Assembly: GCA_946633495.1 (NCBI GenBank)
Contig: CAMPAX010000072.1
Span: 1 to 10,125, forward strand
Direction of reading: 5' to 3'
From: an uncultured Lachnospiraceae bacterium
GTDB taxonomy: Bacteria; Bacillota; Clostridia; Lachnospirales; Lachnospiraceae
DNA: 10,125 nt
The notes under the pieces were generated by a model that was not told the DNA's origin, made no database searches, and saw only the letters and a list, made by a program, of their open reading frames with translations. The translations under genes and the position numbers were made by a program. Shown piece after piece: positions 1 to 6,771 of this stretch (position 1 is the first letter of the stretch; every line of letters starts with the position of its first letter).

Positions 1-17
1 GTGTCATATTTTGACAC
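1..17. repeat. Short perfect inverted repeat upstream of the protease promoter
   Basis: The arms GTGTCA and TGACAC (6 bp each) are separated by TATTT. The repeat sits about 57 bases before the -10 element of the protease gene. It could be an operator half-site pair or the tail of an upstream gene's hairpin cut by the window edge. It does not match a regulator site I can name. Confidence 0.35.
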
Positions 18-73
18 CGGCAACATAATTTCATAATAGCTTCGAACTTCTTCTACAAAAAGCCCCAAAAAAC

Positions 74-82
74 TGTTATAAT
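74..82 (+). promoter_or_regulatory. Extended -10 promoter for the secreted protease gene
   Basis: A perfect TATAAT (77-82) is preceded by TG plus one base (74-76), the extended -10 pattern of housekeeping sigma factors. No good -35 lies at 16-18 bases, which extended -10 promoters tolerate. Transcription would start near 89 and give a leader of about 80 bases. Confidence 0.6.
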
Positions 83-168
83 TTCCTTATAGGCATACGA
101 CCTTAATTGACCGGAAAATAAGGAGCAACGAAGTCATCATCAAAAAATCTGTATCGAGGTATTCGTCT

Positions 169-3108
169 ATGAAAAAGAAAAACCGGAAATGGCGGGCCGC
201 CTGCTTTGCAGTCGGTTCCCTGCTGATGAGCGGGATGATCGTCGGACATGCGATCCCCGCATATGCAGAAAATGTCCCTGAAGGTACATCCTACCCGGAA
301 AGCTTTGATCTTCGTCGTGTGGATACGGACGGAGACGGAACTCCGGACAGATGCTATGTCACATCCGTGAAAAACCAGCGTCCCTTCGGTACCTGTTGGG
401 GCTTTGCCGCAACCGCTGCCTCCGAAATCAGTATCCTTGGGTCTCTTCTTGCGGACGACCCGGATGCTTATAAGACGCTGGATCTCTCCGAGAAGCAGCT
501 TGCTTATTTTTCAAACTCCCATATCGACGACCCTTCCGATCCGCAGAATGGGGAAGGCATCTATATCAGTGATGCAAAAACTTCCGCCGATTATTATCGG
601 GGCGGAAATTCCTTCCTGGCTACCAATATCTATTCCAAAGGGATCGGACCGGTTTCGGAAAGCCGGGACGCAGCCTTTATCTATCGGGGGAAAAACGGGA
701 ATACCGCACAGCAGTATTTCGACGGTGCCTACCAGGATTCGTCTTACAGCCTGAAGGATGACTGGTCCATCGATCCTGACCTTAAGTATGAGCAGGACTA
801 TATCCTGAAAAGCAGCTATGTCCTTCCCTCTCCCTCGGGACGCGATGATTTTGGGCAGTACCAATATAATGAAACCGCCACAAATCTGATCAAAGAACAG
901 CTTCTTCTGAAGCATGGTGTAAGCATCGGTTTTTATGCGGTTTCCTGGCATCCCGATCAGGATCCGGACGAAGAGCAGAACGTGCTGAATACAGACACCT
1001 GGGCACATTTTGTTCCCTCCACCCAGGACGCCATGAATCATGCCGTCTGTATCGTCGGTTGGGATGATCATTACCCGAAGGAGAATTTTCTCTCCACACC
1101 GGAGGGTGACGGTGCCTGGCTCGTAAAGAACAGCTGGGGGGCCGGAACGGAAACCTTCCCCAACCGCGGGACCGGTGACTGGGGACTTCTGGAGGGGCAG
1201 GACTCCGGACCGGATTATACGCCAACCTCCGACATTCACACCGGATATTTCTGGCTGTCCTATTATGATCGAAGCATCACCACTGTGGAAGCACTGGAGT
1301 TCGATGTTTTTAAGGGGACACGGAATTACAGTCTTGACGAGTACGACTATATGCCGGCTTCCACAAGCACCTCCTCAACCCATCAGGAGCTCGTAAAATC
1401 CGCAAATATCTTCACAGCAAAGGGCAGCGAAGAGATAAACGCAGTCTCCTGCATGACCGAACAGCAGAACACAAAGGTTACCTATGAAGTCTATCTCATG
1501 CGGGATGATGCGGTTTCACCCGAAGACGGACTTCTTATGGCCAAGGTGGAAGAGACCTATCCCTACGGCGGATTTCATAAGACCACACTGGATACACCGA
1601 TCCTTGTACAGCGTGGGCAGCGCTATTCCGTGATCATCACGATAGCTTTACCGGACGGCGGCTACGAAGTGGACTTCAATGCCGGCCAGGGCAAAGGCAG
1701 CGTCGTGAACCTTCTGGAAGGAAGTTATTCCGTAGCAGTCGTCAACCCCGGAGAAAGCATGTTCTGCAAGGACGGAACCTGGTATGATCTCTCGGAAAAA
1801 GAAACGGTAGATCTTGCGGCAGGATCCAAAAAGGAATTATTTAACCAGGGAAATTACGCCATTGATAATTTCCCGATCAAGGGCTTCGGTGAGATCAAGC
1901 CGGGCAATATGGCTATGCGTCTGGTCGGAGATCGGACCTTCTATCCTGTGGACGGAGAGAATTCCGGTCCGGTCCGGTTGGAATTTGATGGTAACGGAGG
2001 GTATCCTCTGGGGAATCCCGCTATCGAATGGCGCCTTACCGAAGGAAGTGAAAAGATAGTATCCATGACGTTAAATGCCCAGAAGACCAAGGCCTCCTTC
2101 AAGGCCTTAAACGTAGGCCGGGCGGATGTGATCGTAACGGTCCAGGGCGTCGGAACGGAATTTTTCTCGATCAACGTCGATCCCATCAACCTGATAACCG
2201 TGATCCCGCTCATTTCCAACGGCGCCGTAACGTATGACGGAAAAGCACAGGAACCCCCGCTCTACGTAGTCGCTACGAACGGTATTCCCGCCATCGCCGG
2301 AGAGGATTATACACTGGCCTTTTCTGATAATGTAAAATGCGGAGCTGCCCGTATCTCTGTCGTCGGGATTGAACCGTTCCGGGGAGAACAAACGAGTTAT
2401 TTTGCGATCACTCCTGCCAAAGCTGCGATCAAAAGCGCTTCCGGCGAAGGAACAAATGCAGTCATCATCGCTGAGGATCAGGCGGCAAGCGGAATCACCG
2501 CTTACCAGGCAGAATACCGAAAGAAGGGGGAGGAAGATTGGAAGGAGCTGAAATCTTCCGCAGCCGGCAGCACCATATCCATCGGAGGCCTGGAACCCGA
2601 AACCACCTACGAAGTACGGATCGCGGGATATGTAGATCTCCCGGAGGAAGCAGTTGGTGCTTATTTAAAACCCTTCTATATCGGCGAATACAGTGACACG
2701 ATCGAAGTCACTACCGGCAAGGCCTATGCAAATGAATGGGTAAACGGCAAATGGTACGGAAAGGATGGTTCCCGGACCTACGCCCCCGTCGGGAAGTGGA
2801 AGCATAACAGCAAAGGCTGGTGGTACGCGGATACCGCCGGATGGTATCCGAAGAACTGCTGGCAGAAGATCGACGGCGTGTGGTACTATTTCCATGCCAA
2901 CGGGTATGCGGCTCAAAATGAATTCGTAAAGGGCTGGTGGCTGGGCGCAAATTGTGCCTGCACCTACAGCTACCGCAGTGTATGGCATAAAAACAGCAAA
3001 GGCTGGTGGTACGGCGATCCTTCCGGCTGGTATGCAAAGAAAAAGACCTATACCATTGACGGCAAGGCCTGCCATTTTGATGCAAAGGGCTATTGTACAA
3101 ACCCGTAA
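169..3108 (+). CDS. Secreted papain-family (C1A) cysteine protease with lectin-like, Ig-like, FnIII and wall-binding domains
   Basis: This 979-residue protein is predicted to be exported and held at the cell wall, where it would cleave peptide bonds in extracellular proteins. Residues 1-33 form a signal peptide (Lys/Arg-rich start, hydrophobic core, AYA cleavage site). The C1A peptidase domain spans about 42-368. Its active site is complete: oxyanion Gln70, nucleophile Cys76 in GTCWGFA, His291 in NHAVCIVGWDD and Asn321 in VKNSWG. A DTDGDGTPD segment (52-60) resembles a calcium-binding loop. A clostridial lectin-like beta domain follows (about 373-505), then probable bacterial Ig-like modules (about 595-672 and 676-750), an FnIII-like domain (752-850) and aromatic wall-binding repeats (855-979) with two SKGWWY units. 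GAGG at 156-159 lies 9 bases before this ATG. No ATG, GTG or TTG occurs in frame upstream. It has its own promoter and so is probably not part of the downstream operon. The family call is firm; the substrate is unknown. Confidence 0.9.
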   Translation: MKKKNRKWRAACFAVGSLLMSGMIVGHAIPAYAENVPEGTSYPESFDLRRVDTDGDGTPDRCYVTSVKNQRPFGTCWGFAATAASEISILGSLLADDPDAYKTLDLSEKQLAYFSNSHIDDPSDPQNGEGIYISDAKTSADYYRGGNSFLATNIYSKGIGPVSESRDAAFIYRGKNGNTAQQYFDGAYQDSSYSLKDDWSIDPDLKYEQDYILKSSYVLPSPSGRDDFGQYQYNETATNLIKEQLLLKHGVSIGFYAVSWHPDQDPDEEQNVLNTDTWAHFVPSTQDAMNHAVCIVGWDDHYPKENFLSTPEGDGAWLVKNSWGAGTETFPNRGTGDWGLLEGQDSGPDYTPTSDIHTGYFWLSYYDRSITTVEALEFDVFKGTRNYSLDEYDYMPASTSTSSTHQELVKSANIFTAKGSEEINAVSCMTEQQNTKVTYEVYLMRDDAVSPEDGLLMAKVEETYPYGGFHKTTLDTPILVQRGQRYSVIITIALPDGGYEVDFNAGQGKGSVVNLLEGSYSVAVVNPGESMFCKDGTWYDLSEKETVDLAAGSKKELFNQGNYAIDNFPIKGFGEIKPGNMAMRLVGDRTFYPVDGENSGPVRLEFDGNGGYPLGNPAIEWRLTEGSEKIVSMTLNAQKTKASFKALNVGRADVIVTVQGVGTEFFSINVDPINLITVIPLISNGAVTYDGKAQEPPLYVVATNGIPAIAGEDYTLAFSDNVKCGAARISVVGIEPFRGEQTSYFAITPAKAAIKSASGEGTNAVIIAEDQAASGITAYQAEYRKKGEEDWKELKSSAAGSTISIGGLEPETTYEVRIAGYVDLPEEAVGAYLKPFYIGEYSDTIEVTTGKAYANEWVNGKWYGKDGSRTYAPVGKWKHNSKGWWYADTAGWYPKNCWQKIDGVWYYFHANGYAAQNEFVKGWWLGANCACTYSYRSVWHKNSKGWWYGDPSGWYAKKKTYTIDGKACHFDAKGYCTNP
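2806..3013 (+). repeat. Repeated wall-binding module in the protease C terminus
   Basis: An identical 22-base stretch occurs at 2806-2827 and 2992-3013, encoding NSKGWWY within each of two repeat units. The pattern of Trp/Tyr-Gly motifs followed by a WYYF-type beta hairpin (residues 904-907) resembles choline- or glucan-binding repeats of Gram-positive surface proteins. The retained nucleotide identity suggests fairly recent unit duplication or gene conversion. Confidence 0.7.
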
Positions 3109-3161
3109 CGTAAACCACATATCATCCTAAGCAGAAGCAAAGGATCTAAAAAGCGTCAGAC

Positions 3162-3182
3162 ACCTTACAACAAGGTAACCTT
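3162..3182 (+). repeat. Overlapping small inverted repeats in the protease-acyltransferase gap
   Basis: ACCTT (3162-3166), AAGGT (3172-3176) and ACCTT (3178-3182) lie in a row, so the middle arm could pair with either neighbour. The first pairing has a 5-base loop; the second has a 1-base centre and makes sense only as a DNA palindrome. No U-run follows, so it is not a standard terminator. I found no convincing rho-independent terminator for the protease gene in 3109-3240. Confidence 0.25.
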
Positions 3183-3239
3183 CGTCGAATCATAACAATG
3201 TAAAAAACTATTTTTGTTAAAGATTTTTATGTGATATTA

Positions 3240-3248
3240 TGCTATAAT
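3240..3248 (+). promoter_or_regulatory. Extended -10 promoter for the acyltransferase/glycosyltransferase operon
   Basis: TGC followed by a perfect TATAAT (3243-3248) forms an extended -10, in an AT-rich stretch about 55 bases before the first ATG. A second candidate, TGG-TATAAA, lies at 3259-3267. No strong -35 is visible at the right spacing for either. One of them probably drives the four-gene run at 3301-8808. Confidence 0.5.
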
Positions 3249-3300
3249 CTCTACGTTATGGTATAAAATGGTGAAAGAATGAGGAATCGCAGGATAAGAT

Positions 3301-4104
3301 ATGGATAAGCGGAAAGTGATCTATTATACCGATGAGTTAAATGATGAATTTTCCACTGCACAGATCACACCCCGCAAGATCGACGAGAACTACGTCTATA
3401 TCTACCGTACACCGTTTAAACGATTCACGCATTTTTTCTGGTACCGGATCATTGCCACACCCATCGCCTATGCATACGTGCGGCTGGTGTTCGGTCACAA
3501 GGTCCGGGGCAGATGGAAGTTTGAAAAACATCGGAAAGACGGATATTTCATGTATGGCAATCACACCCAGGACATGGCCGATCCTTTTATTCCGAATATG
3601 ATCAACTTTCCGAAGACCAATTATGTGGTGGTTCACGCCAACAATGTATCCATGCCGGTACTCGGGAAGATCACTCCCTCCCTGGGAGCTCTGCCGCTTC
3701 CGGAAGGACTTGCGGCATATAAGAATTTCCTGGAAGCCATAGATACGCGGATTTCGGAAGGACACAGCGTGGTGATCTACCCGGAAGCACATATCTGGCC
3801 CTACTATACGAAGATCCGGAATTTCCCGGACACCTCCTTTGCCTACCCGGCAAAATCAGGTTCGCCGGTATACTGCTTTACGAATACATACCATAAGCGC
3901 AGATTCCGAAAGCAGCCGCGGATCATCACCTATGTTGACGGCCCCTTCTATCCCGATATGGATCTGCCGCTGAAGCAGCGAAAAAAAGAGCTCCGTGACA
4001 AAGTCTACCGCCGCATGTGCAAACGTGCGGAGCTGTCCGATCACGAGCAGATCAAATATATCGCACGAAATGATACTGATTTAAACCAGGAGACTGATGT
4101 ATGA
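3301..4104 (+). CDS. PlsC-like lysophospholipid / glycerol-phosphate acyltransferase
   Basis: This 267-residue protein belongs to the PlsC-type acyltransferases, which move a fatty acyl group onto lysophosphatidic acid or a related hydroxyl at the inner face of the membrane. It shows YGNHTQDMAD (residues 85-94) as the catalytic His-Asp block (His88, Asp94) and VVIYPEAHIW (157-166) as the acyl-acceptor block with Glu162. The His-Asp spacing is five residues, whereas canonical PlsC has four. The stretch at 44-64 is hydrophobic and aromatic and may associate with the membrane. AGGA at 3291-3294 supports the ATG. The gene opens an operon, and its last four bases overlap the next start. The W-x-x-Y-x-K pattern after YPE also occurs in the acyltransferase half of the fusion protein at 4954-6753, which suggests one subfamily. 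The acceptor substrate is not determined; a sugar-lipid acceptor is possible. Confidence 0.82.
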   Translation: MDKRKVIYYTDELNDEFSTAQITPRKIDENYVYIYRTPFKRFTHFFWYRIIATPIAYAYVRLVFGHKVRGRWKFEKHRKDGYFMYGNHTQDMADPFIPNMINFPKTNYVVVHANNVSMPVLGKITPSLGALPLPEGLAAYKNFLEAIDTRISEGHSVVIYPEAHIWPYYTKIRNFPDTSFAYPAKSGSPVYCFTNTYHKRRFRKQPRIITYVDGPFYPDMDLPLKQRKKELRDKVYRRMCKRAELSDHEQIKYIARNDTDLNQETDV

Positions 4105-4934
4105 TAGATATTCTGTTTTGCGGAAATGACGGTGTTTTTGACGGGGTGCTCACCTCAGCTCTCTCCATTCTGATGCGCACTGCCTCCGAAGAGCCGTTCT
4201 GCTTTCATATTTTCACGATGGATGTATCCCATCTGGATGAAAAATATGTCTGCATCAGTAAGGAGCATGTCCGAACGCTGGAAGACGCTGTGCGTACCTT
4301 CCATCCGGAGAACAGAGTGAAGGTTTATGACGTTACCCGCTACTACATGAAGGCGTTCTCCGGCTGTCCCAATGAGGGAGCCTACTGTTCTCCCTATACC
4401 CTGATCCGTCTTTTTGCGGATGTGGTAAAAGGGATTCCCGACAAGCTGCTGTATCTCGACGCCGACATCATGTTCAACCGGGATGTCCGGCTGCTTTGGG
4501 ACACCGACCTTACAGGGTATGAGTATGCCGCTGCCCGGGATCATTACGGAAAGTACCTGCTGAACCCCAACTACATCAACGCCGGCGTTCTTCTCTTCAA
4601 CATGAAGGAGTCCCGCCGGACCGGACTTTTCAAAAAAGCCCGGGCATGGATCAAACACAAGAAGCTGGTGTTCGCAGATCAGAGCGCACTGATCCGCTCC
4701 ACCACCCGGAAGAAGATGCTTCCCCAGCGCTTCAACGACCAGAAATTCCTCCATCGGCACACTGTGGTCCGGCATTTTTCAAAGAGGCTTTTCTGGCTGC
4801 CGTATCCGCACACGGATAATATCAAACAATGGCATATTGAGAAGGTTCACTCCATTTTCAAATACCGGCAGTTTGATGATATATATGACAGATACCTGAA
4901 GATAACCAATAAAGGTTCAACATCCAACGAATAA
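4101..4934 (+). CDS. Family 8 glycosyltransferase
   Basis: This 277-residue GT8 enzyme is a retaining glycosyltransferase with a GT-A fold that usually uses UDP-glucose or UDP-galactose with a divalent metal. It opens with DILFCGND, a GT8 nucleotide-binding strand. The metal-binding DxD is Asp120-Ala-Asp122 in LLYLDADIMF. NAGVLLFNM (160-168) and DQSAL (193-197) match the acceptor/catalytic loops of the family. No signal peptide or membrane segment is seen, so it should act in the cytoplasm or at the membrane surface. Its ATG overlaps the stop of the acyltransferase gene as ATGA, and AGGAG (4088-4092) lies 8 bases upstream, indicating translational coupling. The coupling and the neighbouring fusion of the same two domains argue that the acceptor is a lipid. 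That is inference; GT8 members also glycosylate proteins and polysaccharides. Confidence 0.87.
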   Translation: MIDILFCGNDGVFDGVLTSALSILMRTASEEPFCFHIFTMDVSHLDEKYVCISKEHVRTLEDAVRTFHPENRVKVYDVTRYYMKAFSGCPNEGAYCSPYTLIRLFADVVKGIPDKLLYLDADIMFNRDVRLLWDTDLTGYEYAAARDHYGKYLLNPNYINAGVLLFNMKESRRTGLFKKARAWIKHKKLVFADQSALIRSTTRKKMLPQRFNDQKFLHRHTVVRHFSKRLFWLPYPHTDNIKQWHIEKVHSIFKYRQFDDIYDRYLKITNKGSTSNE

Positions 4935-4953
4935 TACAGACAAAGGATTAATC

Positions 4954-6753
4954 ATGAAAGAACAGTTCATCCCAATCTTCTATGCCTGCGACGATGCTTT
5001 TGTAAAGTTTACCATCGTATCCATACACTCACTGATCCGGAATGCATCGAAGGAGCACAAATATAAGATCCATATCCTTCACTCCGGTATCTCCGATGAG
5101 ATGAAGAATATGGTAAACCGGCTTGAAAATGATAACTTTACGATCCTTTTTATCGATGTAACAGATTATCTGAAGTCCATTTCGGAGAAACTGCCTCTTC
5201 GGGACTATTATTCCAAAACCACCTATTACAGACTGTTCATTGCGGAAATGTTCCCGAATTATTCCAAGGCTTTGTACCTGGACAGTGATACGGTGATCTG
5301 CGGAGATATCAGCGAGCTCTACCTTACCGAGATCGGAGATGCATATTTAGGTGCCTGCCACGAGCAGGTCATGGTCCAGACCCGTGAATTCGGCGCGTAT
5401 GTGGAGAAAGTCGTGGGGGTATCCCGATACAACTTCTTCAACGCCGGCATGATGCTGATCAACTGTGAACAGTTCCGGCTTCATTTTGTACTGGATAAGT
5501 TCATCGACTATCTGCATTATTACAATTTTGTCGTTACGCAGGATGAGGACTATCTGAACCTGATCTGCAAGGATCACGTATACTGGCTGGATCAGCGGTG
5601 GAATACGGAAACCTTCGGTCATATCCCCTATCCGGTGGAGCAGGCACAGATGATCCACTACATCATGACCAACAAGCCCTGGCATTATGAGGACTGTCTG
5701 TTCGGCGATATCTTCTGGAAATATGCGAAGGAGACGGAGGTCTATCAGGAGCTGCTGTCCATCCGTCAGTCCTACAGCGATGAGGAAAAGGCAAATGACG
5801 CCGCATCCTCTGTCCGGCTGACCGAAACCGCCATAAAGGAAACCAACCGCGATGATAACTTCCTTAACCGGATCAACCGGGACAAACGGGACAAGGACCG
5901 GGTGGAGATTCTGCGCAAGATCGACCAGTATGAGCTGGAAGGACGGTTCGACGAAGATGTGGAGAACGATCCCCCGGGAAGGATGCTGATGCCCGATGAG
6001 ATCGAATATGTAAGAAAGACCAGAGCCGAGAAGCTGAAGACCAGGGTTGCCTTCAAGATGGCTCATAAATTCATCGATGAGCTGATCGAGGATAAAAAGT
6101 TCATCATCAAAGATATCAAAGGCGTAGAGCATTTCAAGAATCTGGATTGCGGCGCGATCATCACCTGTAATCATTTCAATGCATTCGACAGCTTTGCCAT
6201 CCAGCTGGCTTACGAAGCCGCCGATCAGCCCAACCGCAATTTCTGGCGCGTGATCCGGGAGGGAAATTATACCTCCTTCCCCGGCTTCTATGGTTTTTTG
6301 ATGCGCCATTGCAACACCCTGCCTCTGTCGTCCAATGCCGTTACCATGAAGAAATTCCTTCGGGGCATCGACGAGCTGCTGACGAACGGTGACTATATCC
6401 TGTTCTATCCGGAACAGAGCATGTGGTGGAACTATCGGAAACCGAAGCCGCTGAAGCGCGGCGCTTTCCAGTGTGCTGCAAGAAGCAACGCTCCCGTGCT
6501 TCCCTGCTTCATCACCATGAAGGACTCGGATGTTATGGGGGAGGACGGATTCTTCGTCCAGGAATATACCATCCACGTATCCGCGCCCATTTATCCGGAA
6601 CCGGGACTTCCTCACCGCATACAGGCGGAGCAGATGATGTACAAGAATTATGAGCAGTGGAAGGAGATCTACGAAAAGGAATATCATATTCCTCTTTCCT
6701 ACACCACCACGGGGAACACGTCACAACTGAAGGGCTTTGTTCCCGGGATTTAG
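4954..6753 (+). CDS. GT8 glycosyltransferase fused to a PlsC-like acyltransferase
   Basis: This 599-residue two-domain protein would both add a sugar and transfer an acyl group. Residues 1-265 are a GT8 domain: IPIFYACDD at the start, DxD as Asp110-Ser-Asp112 in LYLDSDTVI, NAGMMLIN (163-170), QDEDYLN (196-202) and His235 followed by KPW (241-243), the usual GT8 C-terminal block. Residues 275-365 form a highly charged linker including an acidic DEDVENDPP stretch. Residues 366-585 are a PlsC-type domain with the canonical spacing NHFNAFD (His407, Asp412) and FYPEQ (484-488). AAAGGA (4942-4947) lies 6 bases before the ATG, and the gap to the previous gene is only 19 bases. It repeats in fused form the two activities of the preceding separate genes. 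Both halves retain their key residues. The substrates are unknown; a glycolipid is the simplest common product. Confidence 0.88.
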   Translation: MKEQFIPIFYACDDAFVKFTIVSIHSLIRNASKEHKYKIHILHSGISDEMKNMVNRLENDNFTILFIDVTDYLKSISEKLPLRDYYSKTTYYRLFIAEMFPNYSKALYLDSDTVICGDISELYLTEIGDAYLGACHEQVMVQTREFGAYVEKVVGVSRYNFFNAGMMLINCEQFRLHFVLDKFIDYLHYYNFVVTQDEDYLNLICKDHVYWLDQRWNTETFGHIPYPVEQAQMIHYIMTNKPWHYEDCLFGDIFWKYAKETEVYQELLSIRQSYSDEEKANDAASSVRLTETAIKETNRDDNFLNRINRDKRDKDRVEILRKIDQYELEGRFDEDVENDPPGRMLMPDEIEYVRKTRAEKLKTRVAFKMAHKFIDELIEDKKFIIKDIKGVEHFKNLDCGAIITCNHFNAFDSFAIQLAYEAADQPNRNFWRVIREGNYTSFPGFYGFLMRHCNTLPLSSNAVTMKKFLRGIDELLTNGDYILFYPEQSMWWNYRKPKPLKRGAFQCAARSNAPVLPCFITMKDSDVMGEDGFFVQEYTIHVSAPIYPEPGLPHRIQAEQMMYKNYEQWKEIYEKEYHIPLSYTTTGNTSQLKGFVPGI

Positions 6754-6771
6754 AAAGATATCTGAAAACCT

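Noticed and set aside
511..1239. A 242-codon open frame on the - strand opposite the protease
   Set aside because: It is antisense to the catalytic domain, has no family features, and arises from the codon bias of the real gene.
3168..3180. Similarity of the stretch around AACAAGGTAACC to the 3' region of 16S rRNA
   Set aside because: Only about a dozen bases match, and the flanks differ. There is no rRNA gene here, so it is probably chance.
5347..6687. A 446-codon open frame on the - strand opposite the GT8-PlsC gene
   Set aside because: It lies wholly antisense to a gene with intact motifs of two families. Its translation is rich in Ile, Leu and Val with no recognisable domain, as expected of the complement of real coding sequence.
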